Positions 17,113 through 25,632 of a DNA stretch of 64,000 nucleotides are shown here, in pieces. Source of the DNA: CAJCJE01 sp963818685 (lineage in GTDB: Bacteria > Actinomycetota > Actinomycetes > Mycobacteriales > Pseudonocardiaceae); NCBI GenBank assembly GCA_963818685.1, contig CAWFTJ010000013.1, positions 62,001 to 126,000 of the forward strand, read 5' to 3'. Numbering within the stretch: position 1 is the stretch's first letter; every line of letters starts with the position of its first letter. Both the position numbers and the translations under genes were made by a program. Under the pieces are notes generated by a model that saw nothing but the letters and a program-made list of their open reading frames with translations, ran no database searches and was not told the origin of the DNA.

Positions 17113-17150
17113 GATCTGCCCCCGGCCTACCACAGGCTGCGGGGCAGATC
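17113..17150. terminator. Hairpin at the end of the SPFH gene
   Basis: GATCTGCCCC (17113-17122) pairs perfectly with 17141-17150. The right arm lies inside the 3' end of the convergent DUF1707 gene, so it may serve the plus-strand transcript only. Confidence 0.45.
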
Positions 17151-17312
17151 CTCTGTCAGCACGTCCAGTGCACGCTTGGTCGTGGCCTCATACGCCGCCC
17201 GCGCCCGTTCCTCGAACTCCGCGATGGTGATGCGCCCCTCGCCCACGGCTGTCTGTAGGAGCGCGACCGTCGCCTCGCGCTCCGCGTTCGAGGCTCGCAT
17301 GTCCCGTCGCAT
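17127..17312 (-). CDS. DUF1707 (SHOCT-like) domain protein
   Basis: Small 61-aa protein consisting of a single DUF1707 domain: MRASNAEREATVALLQTAVG, EGRITIAEFEERARAAYEAT and LDVLTEDLP. The family is common in actinomycetes, often fused to membrane domains, and its function is unknown. This copy has no transmembrane extension. The start at 17312 is preferred because purine-rich GGAAGCAGGG precedes it and the domain begins immediately; an upstream in-frame ATG at 17342 lacks a ribosome site. Confidence 0.75.
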   Translation of the reverse strand: MRRDMRASNAEREATVALLQTAVGEGRITIAEFEERARAAYEATTKRALDVLTEDLPRSLW

Positions 17313-17361
17313 CGCAACCACCCTGCTTCCGCCTCCCCTCACATCACACTAGGCCGCCCGG

Positions 17362-18855
17362 TCACCGTGCGGGGGGCTGTGCGGTCCGCAGTCGCGCCAG
17401 CAGGGCCTCCAACGGCACGGTGGCCACGGCGACGCGGGCGTCACTGCTGCCATAGGGCAGCCACAGCGTTCCGTCGTGGATGATTCCGCCGCAGGAATAG
17501 ACGACGTTCGGGACATACCCGTCCCGCTCGTCGTGGTCGGCCACCAGCAACGGCTCGGCCAGCGCGGCCAGTATCCGGGTCGGGTCGTCGAGGTCGAGCA
17601 GGAGAACACCGAGCGCGTAGGTGCGCATCGGTCCGACGCCGTGGCTGAGCACCAGCCAGCCCTGGGCGGTCTCCAGCGGGGAACCGCAGTTGCCGACCTG
17701 CAGCAGTTCCCACGCCGCCATCGGCCCGTGCAGAGGTACCTCGTCGGTCCACATGCGACCATCGAGAGAACTCGCAAGGCTCATCGTTTCGCCGTCGCCC
17801 CGGCACAGCGCCAGGTATCTCCCGCCGACCGGCCGGGGGAACAGCGCCATGCCCTTGTTGCGAGCCGCCGGACCGGTCAGGGGTAGGGCATGGAACGTAT
17901 TGAGGTCAGCGCTCTCCAGCAGTTGGGGCGCCACCGAGGCGCCGTCGTAGGCAGTGTAAGTGGCCCGGTAGCCGGTGGTGCCGTCATGATCGGTGCAGCG
18001 CACGAAACGCGCATCCTCCATGCCGTGGCTCTCGGTGGGACTGGCCGGCCACAGCACTCGCCGCGCCAGGTCGGTGCCCTCCGGGAACCGCACGGTGTAA
18101 CTGGCCGCGGCCAGCTCACGGATGCGCCGCGTTGTGATGTCGGCACCAGCGCGCTCACGCAGCCGGGAATGCAACGCGCCCAACTGGATGTCGAGGTCGT
18201 ACTGGCCGAAGCGTTCGGGCAGGGTCGACAGTACGGTCGCCGTGATCTCGTTGTCGCAGCCGTCGTGTGCCAGCGCGGCCCGAAACCAGGTGCGCTCCCA
18301 CGAGTCCGGCTCACGCTCGGCAGTGCTCACGGGGCCCGTGCGCGGGTCCCATCGTGCCTGCGGTCCCGGACCGAGCACGCCGGTGGCAAACCCGATCGAG
18401 GACACGTGGCCCTCGCCGATCCCGCGCAAGCTCAGGACCACTCGCAACTCACCGGGTGCGAGCGCCTCCTGCCGAGGGTGCGGTACGAGGGACGGGTTGC
18501 ACAGTGCGGCCGCCTCGATGGCGTACTCATGGGTGAAGTACGCGCCCAGCAGCAGTCGGCGGCGCGGACTGAGCGCGTCCGGTGCCACGATCCGGTGGCT
18601 CATGAGCGAAGCGGTGCGCTCCAGGGTTGCCGTGAAGTCGCGATGCCGACCCGAGAAACCGGCCAGGACACCGGAGAGCACGGTCTCCACCTCGCTCTCC
18701 GGCAACGCGAGGACCCGCCCGATCAGTGCGGCCGCCCGGGACCGGGTCTCCGGCGTCTCCTCCCCCGGCACGAACAGCTTGGTGATGACGCGGCCAGGAT
18801 CTGGCGCGAACACGGTGCCGTGCCTGGTCACCAGGCCGGGCGTCTCCGCGATCAC
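17362..18855 (-). CDS. GH130-like glycosidase/phosphorylase
   Basis: Protein of 497 aa with the five-bladed propeller pattern of GH130 mannoside phosphorylases and hydrolases: NPSLVPHPRQ, EDARFVRC (GMEDARF, the family's characteristic block), YRATYTAYDG, GRYLALCRGDGETM, and NVVYSCGGIIHDGTLWLPYG near the C-terminus. GH130 enzymes act on beta-mannosides. It is the last gene of a three-gene operon whose start overlaps the preceding stop by 4 bases. Context with a GT4 glycosyltransferase suggests turnover or trimming of a mannose-containing glycan or glycoconjugate (inference). Confidence 0.75.
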   Translation of the reverse strand: MIAETPGLVTRHGTVFAPDPGRVITKLFVPGEETPETRSRAAALIGRVLALPESEVETVLSGVLAGFSGRHRDFTATLERTASLMSHRIVAPDALSPRRRLLLGAYFTHEYAIEAAALCNPSLVPHPRQEALAPGELRVVLSLRGIGEGHVSSIGFATGVLGPGPQARWDPRTGPVSTAEREPDSWERTWFRAALAHDGCDNEITATVLSTLPERFGQYDLDIQLGALHSRLRERAGADITTRRIRELAAASYTVRFPEGTDLARRVLWPASPTESHGMEDARFVRCTDHDGTTGYRATYTAYDGASVAPQLLESADLNTFHALPLTGPAARNKGMALFPRPVGGRYLALCRGDGETMSLASSLDGRMWTDEVPLHGPMAAWELLQVGNCGSPLETAQGWLVLSHGVGPMRTYALGVLLLDLDDPTRILAALAEPLLVADHDERDGYVPNVVYSCGGIIHDGTLWLPYGSSDARVAVATVPLEALLARLRTAQPPAR

Positions 18856-19892
18856 GCCCTGCCCCTCGCGGGCTCGACGTCCGGTCTCTGCCGCTCAAGC
18901 TGGAACGTGGCCAGCAGGGCGAGGGTCGATTCCGCACCCTGATTGATACTCACGCCATCGGCTCGCAGGCCGTCGCCGCAACCGCCCGTCTCCCGGTCCG
19001 CCAACCGCGCACCGGCGTCGTTGACACCCAGGAACCAGTCGCGGGCGAGCCGGACCGTGGCGGCCCAACGGGAAGCACCGGTGACGGCGTAGGCGCGAGC
19101 ACAGGCCGCGGCGAGCGCGGCCACCTCGATCGGCTGCTGGTCGAATGCCGGTGGCGCCTGGCCAGGACCCCAGCCGGTCGCCGGGACCACCGACAACCGA
19201 CCGCGATGGGTCTGCAAGTCAACCAGCCAGTCCAGGACACGCAGCCCGTCCGCGAGCGCACGCTCGTCGGGCAGCAGGGAGCCTGCCGCGATCAGCGCTT
19301 CGGCGAGAGCGGCGTTCGCATAGTTGAGCCGGGGCTCCGGCCACGGCCACCCGGCCTCGACCGGAATCGGACCGATCGTCGCGACGGCGGCGCCGAGCAG
19401 TCGGCGCGCGGGGTCGTGGTGTGGGTAGGGCACGAGCACCTCGGCGGCGCCAAGCGCGGCGAACGCCATGGCGCGTGGAGCAGGCGACCGTTGGCCGGCC
19501 GCGTTGTCGAACAGGCCCCTGGCCGCCGCGCGTACCCAAGCCCGGTCGGCGTGTGCTGTTGTGCTGCCAAGGCCCCACAGCGCGCGGCCCCACCAGTCGC
19601 CGAGATCCGTGGCATCCTGCCAACGGCGGTCATAGCCAAGACGGTTGCGGAAGCGCCCGCCGTCGTGTGCGTGCGCGGTGAACGCGAGGAAGGTCTCCTG
19701 TAGTCGCGACAGTTCGGGGGTCAGCCGCCCTTCCTTGCTCAGCACCACCAAGCCGCGCGCTACGTCGTCGAGGCAGTATCCGTGCTCGCGGCGTGGCACC
19801 GAGCCACTGGCGTGCTCGAACAGGCCGACGCCATCGGACATGCGCAGCAGATGACGGTAGTCCAGCCGGGCACCGATTCGAGCCGGTCTCAT
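18852..19892 (-). CDS. Six-hairpin glycosidase-like protein
   Basis: Protein of 346 aa, helical throughout, with repeated Trp/Asp/Gly helical hairpins typical of (alpha/alpha)6 toroids: GYCLDDVARGLVVLSKEG, QDATDLGDWWGRALWGLGS, RLNYANAALAEALIAAG, FDQQPIEVAALAAACARAY and VSINQGAESTLALLATFQ. It is commonly found joined to or beside a GT4 glycosyltransferase and a GH130 protein. A catalytic role as a glycoside hydrolase is plausible but unproven. It overlaps both neighbours by 4 bases, so the three genes are translated together. Confidence 0.7.
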   Translation of the reverse strand: MRPARIGARLDYRHLLRMSDGVGLFEHASGSVPRREHGYCLDDVARGLVVLSKEGRLTPELSRLQETFLAFTAHAHDGGRFRNRLGYDRRWQDATDLGDWWGRALWGLGSTTAHADRAWVRAAARGLFDNAAGQRSPAPRAMAFAALGAAEVLVPYPHHDPARRLLGAAVATIGPIPVEAGWPWPEPRLNYANAALAEALIAAGSLLPDERALADGLRVLDWLVDLQTHRGRLSVVPATGWGPGQAPPAFDQQPIEVAALAAACARAYAVTGASRWAATVRLARDWFLGVNDAGARLADRETGGCGDGLRADGVSINQGAESTLALLATFQLERQRPDVEPARGRA

Positions 19893-21010
19893 GCCACCAC
19901 CGGCGCTGCCAGTCGGATGAGGTGTTCCGCCAACCTCGCGTACTGGTCGGCCACTGCCGCCCAGCCCAGGGAACGAGCCGCGGCTCCAGCCGCCACCCTC
20001 ATCCCGGCAGCCACGGCACCGTCGGTGAGAATCATGCGCACCGCCTTCTCGATCGCCACCGGATCCTGATGGTCGACAAGCACACCGGCACCGTCGGCGA
20101 GCAGCTCGACGGCATGCGGGAAACGCGTTGCCACGACGGGGATGCGCGCGGTGACCGCCTCGACGAGCACTCCGGAGGTGACCTGGTCACGGGAATCGTA
20201 GGGCAGCAGAACGACCTGCGTGCGGGCCACGAGGGCGCGCAGCGAGGCGACGTCGAGATAGCGCGCGTCAAACCGGACTCGGCCGCGAACACCGAGTTCA
20301 CCGGCACGGGAAATCAAGGCGCGACGGTAGCGCTCGCCCTGGTGAGCAAGCACTTTCGGATGGGTTTGGCCGGCGACGACATAGCGTGGTTCTGGTAGCA
20401 CGTCGCCGAGCAGCGCCATCGCCTCGATACCCCATTCGATGCCCTTGCCAGGTCCGAGCAGTCCCCAGGTGAGAATCTGGCTGCGGTCACCGTTCTCGAT
20501 CGCGGGCGAGATCTCGGCGTCCGGGGCCCCGTGCGGTATGACCACCACGCGGTTGGCGGGTACGCCGTAGCCGTTGATCAGTCGTGATCGTGCCGTCCCG
20601 CTCATCACCACGACCGCCGCCGCCGCTGCGACCACCCCGTCGAGTACGAAACGCTGGTGTGCTGTCGGCGTCGTGAGCACCGTGTGCAACACCACGATCG
20701 CCGGTACGGACAACAACGCCAGTACGCGCAGTACATCGTCACCGTCCGGACCACCGTAGATGCCGTACTCGTGCTGGACGATCGCGACATCCTGGCGGTT
20801 CAACTCCTCTGCGGCCGCGCGGCAACTGGCAGCCGAGCCGGCAACGAGCTCCCCCACCACGTCGGCCGGCCGGGGTACGCCATCCGCGTCGACGAGCCGA
20901 ACCACGCCAGCTGCGGCACCTTCGGGCAGTGCAGCGCGTAGCGCGGCGGTGAATGACGCGAGTCCGCACAGCGTAGGCGGATATGTACTCAGGAAACCGA
21001 GTGTGACCAC
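19889..21010 (-). CDS. GT4-family glycosyltransferase
   Basis: About 373 aa, GT-B fold. The N-terminal domain begins TLGFLSTYPPTLCGLASFTA, the acceptor-side loop, with VAIVQHEYGIYGG following. The C-terminal nucleotide-sugar domain has VVVIPHGAPDAE, LTWGLLGPGKGIEWGIEAM, and an EX7E-like region around QVTSGVLVEAVTARIPVVAT. It probably uses a GDP- or UDP-hexose. The GTG at 21010 is chosen because GAAGGG lies 6 bases before it and the fold starts at once; an upstream ATG at 21103 in frame would add 31 non-family residues. It is the first gene of the GT4 / six-hairpin / GH130 operon. Confidence 0.85.
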   Translation of the reverse strand: MVTLGFLSTYPPTLCGLASFTAALRAALPEGAAAGVVRLVDADGVPRPADVVGELVAGSAASCRAAAEELNRQDVAIVQHEYGIYGGPDGDDVLRVLALLSVPAIVVLHTVLTTPTAHQRFVLDGVVAAAAAVVVMSGTARSRLINGYGVPANRVVVIPHGAPDAEISPAIENGDRSQILTWGLLGPGKGIEWGIEAMALLGDVLPEPRYVVAGQTHPKVLAHQGERYRRALISRAGELGVRGRVRFDARYLDVASLRALVARTQVVLLPYDSRDQVTSGVLVEAVTARIPVVATRFPHAVELLADGAGVLVDHQDPVAIEKAVRMILTDGAVAAGMRVAAGAAARSLGWAAVADQYARLAEHLIRLAAPVVA

Positions 21011-21449
21011 ATGGAACCCTTCGGATCGAGAGCGAGTTGACCGGTCACGGAACGCGGGCGCCCCGGTCAGCGCGAGGGCCAAGTCCACCTTCAGTGCGCG
21101 CACGAGCCAAAGCCACCGCCCCAGCGACGGCTAATCAGGTAATTCTTCCTTACACACCAGAACATCTTGGCCGGATCGCAGTTCTGGCCAGAACTAGTCC
21201 GAGTGCGATCCGGACTCCTGCACGTCACCGCATGGACAGCCGTACCTGCCCGCTTCCTGGTCCTGCCAGAGCGCGGCTTCGTCCAGCGCGAACCACAGGG
21301 TCATCGCCAACTCCGTGGCGTTGGGCTCGTCTCGGCGCCGCCCCGGCGGCGTGTTCTTGGCGCATTCGAAGTTGGCCGGACAAGGCTGCTTGTGAGATTT
21401 CGTCCGGACATCGGTGGCGGCCGGACATCAAGACCCACCGGCTGGGGTA
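21011..21449. other. 439-base gap with a possible gene fragment on the minus strand
   Basis: No intact gene. On the minus strand an open frame of about 80 codons ends with TAG near 21195 and has a protein-like composition (ELAMTLWFALDEAALWQDQE, GRYGCPCGDVQ) with four cysteines, but it has no start codon and begins after an in-frame TGA near 21430. It may be the tail of a lost gene. The right part holds the promoter of the GT4 operon. Confidence 0.3.
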
Positions 21450-22037
21450 TCACGAACGCAGACGAACTGGCGGTTCAACTCGGTCCGCACCACAGCGGAT
21501 TGGTCCATTGGTGCTTCTGTTCCACGGGCCGGTTGGCACACGAGGGCGATCATCCGCGCCGCCATGGCGATCGACACCGCTCGCGATCAGGATCCGCGTT
21601 GCCTGATCGGCATTGTCGCCGCTCGCCGCGAGCGCGATGGCAGCGGCGGCCGCCTGTTCGTCAGCCTGCGGTGGGATCACCAGCAGGACCATCCGGTGCC
21701 AGTTGGCACCCGATACCAACACGGTGTGACGATCCAGCGAGTGAAACCCTTCCAACTCGATCGTCGCGCCCGCGACAACCATCCGGTCAGGTGTGTCGTC
21801 CCAGGCGATCGAACTGAACGCGACCCGGTCAACCGGCCCGCGTCGCAGTTCGATACCGGCGATCATCGCGGGAAACTCGGCGAACGGGTTGGTCGTCCGT
21901 GGCCACCACGCACCGTCCACAGCACCCATCAACGCAGCCTTCGGCTTCAGCGCCAACCGCAGCCCAACGCGCCCGGAGCTGCCCGATCCGCAGATGCCGC
22001 CGGTAACGTCAACACGAGGTCGCGAGCCCGAACTCAT
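21450..22037 (-). CDS. DUF5994 family protein, copy B
   Basis: Soluble 195-aa paralogue of the protein at 15507. Shared blocks are RLALKPKAALMGAVDGAWWP, RVAFSSIAWDDTPDRM, and MVLLVIPPQ, followed by an Ala-rich helix. The C-terminal 40 residues are divergent and Arg/Pro-rich and may be a read-through tail. The start is the ATG at 22037, placed by the GGCCGGAGACGGGAG leader that is identical in copy A; in-frame codons upstream are conserved only as DNA, not as meaningful protein. Function unknown. Confidence 0.72.
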   Translation of the reverse strand: MSSGSRPRVDVTGGICGSGSSGRVGLRLALKPKAALMGAVDGAWWPRTTNPFAEFPAMIAGIELRRGPVDRVAFSSIAWDDTPDRMVVAGATIELEGFHSLDRHTVLVSGANWHRMVLLVIPPQADEQAAAAAIALAASGDNADQATRILIASGVDRHGGADDRPRVPTGPWNRSTNGPIRCGADRVEPPVRLRS

Positions 22038-22113
22038 GTCGGTGCTCCCGTCTCCGGCCACGAATCGACCGGTCACGACGTTCGCCGGGAACGACGCCGA
22101 CCCGACTGCCAAC
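22038..22113 (-). promoter_or_regulatory. Conserved upstream region of DUF5994 gene, copy B
   Basis: Mirrors 15431-15506: GTTGGCAG begins 76 bases before the ATG in both copies and GGCCGGAGACGGGAG ends 8 bases before it. Immediately upstream of GTTGGCAG there is further partial similarity (GAGYAT ... GCGTTGGCAG). Confidence 0.55.
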
Positions 22114-22275
22114 GCTCAAGATACTCTCGGTGCTTCCGACAGTACTCGCACCTGGCACCGACGCCCCGAGATCGGTCACACAGGCGGTATTCGGTGTAGA
22201 CTCAAGGTAATCCGGAAGCGACAACGCCCCAGTCTGAGGTGCCTGCCCACACCGGCGCTGCAAGTCAGGCATGTC

Positions 22276-22797
22276 ATGCCCTCCCTCCTTGAGCGCGTTC
22301 GCCGCGTTCGTCATCACGACAACTCCGCGATCCCCGCTCCGGCGCCCGCAGCCGAAACCCCCTCAACCACGCCGTCGGCACCCCCGGCCGACCCCACGGT
22401 CGCCACCGAAGTCATCGCCCCTGGGCCCATTCCCGCCGTGCCTGATTCAGTGACACCCAGCCCGGCTACTCCCGAATCCGAACCGGCACCAGACGCCGCC
22501 GCTCCCGAGCAACGGTCCGGGGGCGCCCCAGCGGCACCCCACATCCGGAGCGTTCCAACGAGGATCAGCGGCGCATGGGTCGCTGCCATCGTCGCCGTCG
22601 TGGCCCTGGTCTTCCTGCTGATCTTCATCGTGCAGAACCTTTCCTCAGCGCAGATGCATTTCCTCGGCGCTAACGGCACCCTGCCGATGGGCGTGGCCAT
22701 GCTGTTCGCCGCGGTGGCCGGAGCCCTGTTGATCGCCCTGTTCGGCTCTGCCCGCGTCCTGCAGTTGCGACGCGCCGCCCGCAGGCGTCGCCCCTGA
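22276..22797 (+). CDS. LapA-domain (DUF1049) membrane protein
   Basis: Protein of 173 aa. Residues 1-95 are a low-complexity Pro/Ala/Thr/Ser-rich cytoplasmic region. Two membrane helices follow (about 103-125, WVAAIVAVVALVFLLIFIVQ, and about 139-160, GVAMLFAAVAGALLIALFG). The connecting LSSAQMHFLGANGTLPMGVA is the LapA/DUF1049 signature, and the end is a basic tail. Homologues help assemble envelope components in proteobacteria; the actinobacterial role is unknown. The ATG at 22276 has only a weak AGG upstream. Confidence 0.8.
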   Translation: MPSLLERVRRVRHHDNSAIPAPAPAAETPSTTPSAPPADPTVATEVIAPGPIPAVPDSVTPSPATPESEPAPDAAAPEQRSGGAPAAPHIRSVPTRISGAWVAAIVAVVALVFLLIFIVQNLSSAQMHFLGANGTLPMGVAMLFAAVAGALLIALFGSARVLQLRRAARRRRP

Positions 22798-22924
22798 TCG
22801 CCAACCGAGGTGCCGTTCCGACCACGGTGGCACCGTCGACATGCCGATCTCGCTCGTCCACGCGACAGCCGGTCGTACCAGCCCGATTTCGAGCTCCAGG
22901 GCAATACCTCGCAGATGGGACACC

Positions 22925-23143
22925 ATGACTACTTCCATGACCGGAGCACGACCGGACACGACCGCGATGAACGCCGTTGACCGACCCAGTGCCATGTGCG
23001 CGGTGTGTCCCCACCCAGAAAAAAGCCATGACCCGATCAGCCTGCGCTACTGCGCAGCGACCGCGGGCGGCCCGTGGCAGCGGGGATGCGTGTGCGGCGG
23101 CGGGGGCAGCAAAGTGACCCATCACCCAAGAATTCGGAATTGA
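22925..23143 (+). CDS. Small Cys-rich protein with CAVCPHP...RGCVC motif
   Basis: Protein of 72 aa. The core MCAVCPHPEKSHDPISLRYC and RGCVCGGGG contains five cysteines plus histidines arranged like a small zinc ribbon. Comparable 50-70 residue proteins with an RGCVC ending occur in actinomycetes, without known function. The start ATG has ATGGGACACC upstream. It is probably a real small gene; it lies 128 bases after the LapA-like gene on the same strand. Confidence 0.5.
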   Translation: MTTSMTGARPDTTAMNAVDRPSAMCAVCPHPEKSHDPISLRYCAATAGGPWQRGCVCGGGGSKVTHHPRIRN

Positions 23144-23425
23144 TTCAACAACAGGGCATCGCGCTGATCGAAAGCTACGAGCATGCCGCGTCACCCGCCA
23201 TGCTGCACCGACGCCTGGAGACCTCCTCGAATCGCGTGATCGGCTACGTACACAGAGCACGCGCAGCGGGCTTTCGAAGCGACATCACGAGCTTTCGCTG
23301 GATCCTGCCTGTGCTACGAATCGATCCGGATTTTCTCGCGTTCCACCAAGGACGGGGTCACGACACTGCCGTCGTTCCACCACCATCTCGGCAAACACAT
23401 GCTCGGCCGCTACCGCGAACTGTAG
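23144..23425 (+). pseudogene. Decayed coding remnant of unknown family
   Basis: The first half in one frame reads LIQQQGIALIESYEHAASPA and NRVIGYVHRARAAGF. The second half in another frame reads EHAQRAFEATSRAFAGSCLC and DGVTTLPSFHHHLGKHMLG, ending RYREL at TAG 23423. The protein-like texture in two successive frames without a start codon suggests a frameshifted, truncated gene. I do not recognise the family. Confidence 0.35.
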
Positions 23426-23525
23426 TCCGCTGCGAATCGAACACCGGACCTTGCAGCCGAGCCCGCGCGCGTCCAGGCTGGTCACAGCACCCACAAGGCC
23501 AACCCCAACAAATGAAGGAACCGGC

Positions 23526-23684
23526 ATGACCGCTGCAACCCCGTTCGTCACGCGATACGACCAACGCGTGAAACTCGTCCAGGACATCGTGAAGGCACAC
23601 ACGAAGCTCAACGACAAGGGCGCATCCGAACTCGCGGTGCTCGTCCTGCACGCGATCGACTCGATGCCGGAGAAGGTGCGCTGA
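23526..23684 (+). CDS. DUF6307-like small protein
   Basis: Protein of 52 aa, entirely helical and charged: TPFVTRYDQRVKLVQDIVKA, HTKLNDKGASELAVLVLHAI, DSMPEKVR. It closely resembles the small DUF6307 proteins of Pseudonocardiales, of unknown function. The start has AATGAAGGAA 5 bases upstream. It stands alone between decayed genes and may be a conserved cytoplasmic small protein. Confidence 0.6.
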   Translation: MTAATPFVTRYDQRVKLVQDIVKAHTKLNDKGASELAVLVLHAIDSMPEKVR

Positions 23685-23718
23685 GCCTGCCTCGACAACC
23701 GTCCGCGGTGACCGACTG

Positions 23719-24206
23719 GTGATCGGCCGCAAGAAGCCGATCACCAGCCTGCGCAGCAGGCTGGCACGGCTTTCCGTCGGCCGGGTCCGCACGGCTGCGG
23801 ATTTCGGTGAGCTGCTGGTGCGCGGGCACCGGGTGATCGGCTCGCCCGGCTACCCGCTGGACGAGACATGGCTGCGCGAGGTCGCGCGGCGCAGGTGGGA
23901 CCGCGGCGGCATCGATCCGGCCGCCACCCGCCGGCAAGGCGCCGCCATCGTGGCCAGTGGTGACCGCCGACCCGCCCTCACCGCCACGCACATTCCGACA
24001 CTGGTGCTGCACGGTGAGGCCGACCCGCTCATCCGAGTGGCCGGCGCTCAAGCGACCGCCGCCGCGGTCCCCGGCGCCAGGCTGGTGACCTTCCCGGCAT
24101 GGGTCACGACCTCCCCCGCAAGCTCTGGCCGGCGATTCTCGACGAGATCCGCGGCCTGGCCGACCGGCAGCGCGAGCAGGCCATCGCACCAGAGGACGCC
24201 GAGTGA
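23719..24206 (+). pseudogene. Alpha/beta-hydrolase remnant (3' half, frameshifted)
   Basis: Only the C-terminal half of an alpha/beta-hydrolase is present: HRVIGSPGYPLDETWLREVA, then TRRQGAAIVASGDRRPALTA and IPTLVLHGEADPLIRVAG with the catalytic acid Asp. Near 24098 the frame shifts; the correct continuation (GMGHDLPRKLWPAILDEIRG) carrying the catalytic His lies in the next frame and ends with TGA at 24204. The nucleophile half with GxSxG is absent upstream. It is clearly non-functional. Confidence 0.7.
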
Positions 24207-24245
24207 CCTGGACAGTGGTTCCCAGCTCGCCGTATCTGCTGGGCA

Positions 24246-24491
24246 CTATCCACTCTGACGCGGCTTGTGGTCCGCGCCGATGATCGGCATCCCCATCGGA
24301 ACGGGCGTACGGCTGGTGTTGCGGGTCAACCGATCGAGCGAGGCCAGTTTCTGGTATGCGTGGTCCAGGCTGACCTCAAGCCCCTGGACCTCGCTGAGCC
24401 AGCCGTTGGCCTTGGCTTCGGCGATCCGGTCGGTCAGGTTGCGGGCGATCTCGCTCAGACGTGCGCGTTGAGCAGGCGAAACTCGCAGCAT
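24246..24491 (-). pseudogene. 3' fragment of a recombinase/integrase-associated gene
   Basis: The 81 codons read SPAQRARLSEIARNLTDRIA, EAKANGWLSEVQGLEVSLDH and AYQKLASLDR, a coiled helical segment that resembles the extreme C-terminus of actinobacterial site-specific recombinases. Upstream another frame reads DPHITLAEPVGDARG, which normally precedes this segment, so a frameshift is likely. There is no catalytic domain. It suggests a decayed integrative element here; the family call is tentative. Confidence 0.4.
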
Positions 24492-24569
24492 CGGGCAAAG
24501 GAGCGGCCTCGGGCGTCGCCCACCGGCTCAGCGAGGGTGATGTGAGGGTCCGGCGGCCTCGCAGACGTG

Positions 24570-25466
24570 TTATCGCAGGCCTTGACGCTGCCACATCTCA
24601 TAGTTGCCACACTCTGCGGTGATCGCGGCCGTGGCTTGGGCCGCGGCGACGAAGTCGTCGACCACCGTCGAGATGCGCGATGCCGCCACAGCCAGGCACA
24701 CCTGGTCGGGCGCGACGTCCGAGACGGGTACGTAGCTGATGTTCGGGTGCGAGTAGAACACGGTCGCCGAACGCGCCAGGAACGAGATGCCGCGGCCGGC
24801 CGCGACGTGCTCAAGCGTCTCGTCCACCCCGCGCACCAGATACCCGGCGTTGGGATGCGCGCGGCGCGTGGGCTGTGTGCTTGAGTCGGAGTCCCACAAC
24901 AGAGGCTCGCCGGCCAGGTCGGCTTCGGTGATCTGTTCCTTGCCGGCCAACCGGTGGCCGGTGGGCAGGACCGCTACCCGTGGCTCGGCGTACACCGGGA
25001 TCACGCGCAGCCCGGTCTCATCGATGGGCAGCCGTACGTAGCCGATGTCGATGCGGCCGTCGAGCAACTGCGCGGCCTGATCGTCGCCTTCGATCCGTTG
25101 CACGTCCACGACCACGTCCGGGTGCTGGTCGGCGAACCGTTGGATCGCCGGGGCGACCGCGACACCGGCCCGGAAGCCGACCATGAGTCGCCGGCCGCCG
25201 CGGGCGGCGAGGGTCACCCGACGGCGGGCCGCGTCGGCGGAGGCCAGCAACGGGCCGGCGTCGGCCAGTAGCTGCTCGCCGGCGTCGGTCAAGGTCACCC
25301 CGTGGCTGTCCCTCGTCAGCAGAGCGGCTCCGAGGTCGTGCTCAAGTGCGCGGATCTGCCTGCTGAGCACCGGCTGGGCGATGTGGAGGTCGTCGGCGGC
25401 ACGGCCGAAGTGCAACCGGTCGGCCACGGCGACGAAGTAGCGCAGTTTACGCAGGTCCAGATCCAC
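24570..25466 (-). CDS. LysR-family transcriptional regulator
   Basis: Protein of 298 aa. The N-terminal winged HTH is MDLDLRKLRYFVAVADRLHF, GRAADDLHIAQPVLSRQIRA. A two-lobed effector domain follows (GGRRLMVGFRAGVAVAPAIQ; DIGYVRLPIDETGLRVIPVY). It is divergent from the reductase gene at 25633 across 166 bases, the usual arrangement for a LysR protein and its target. It probably controls the oxidoreductase cluster 25633-28673; the inducer is unknown. Confidence 0.92.
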   Translation of the reverse strand: MDLDLRKLRYFVAVADRLHFGRAADDLHIAQPVLSRQIRALEHDLGAALLTRDSHGVTLTDAGEQLLADAGPLLASADAARRRVTLAARGGRRLMVGFRAGVAVAPAIQRFADQHPDVVVDVQRIEGDDQAAQLLDGRIDIGYVRLPIDETGLRVIPVYAEPRVAVLPTGHRLAGKEQITEADLAGEPLLWDSDSSTQPTRRAHPNAGYLVRGVDETLEHVAAGRGISFLARSATVFYSHPNISYVPVSDVAPDQVCLAVAASRISTVVDDFVAAAQATAAITAECGNYEMWQRQGLR

Positions 25467-25632
25467 GAAGCCTCCTCGTGCGGCGATGCTCCCAGGGTAT
25501 CGCCGTCATCGAAAGAGGTCTTGGACTCCCACACCGGGCCGGTGGCAACGTCAGGTGGTGAACGCCCTGCATCCCGCGTCGGACGCGATGGGAAAACGGG
25601 CCTCTCATCCTGCCACAGAAAGTAGACACACC

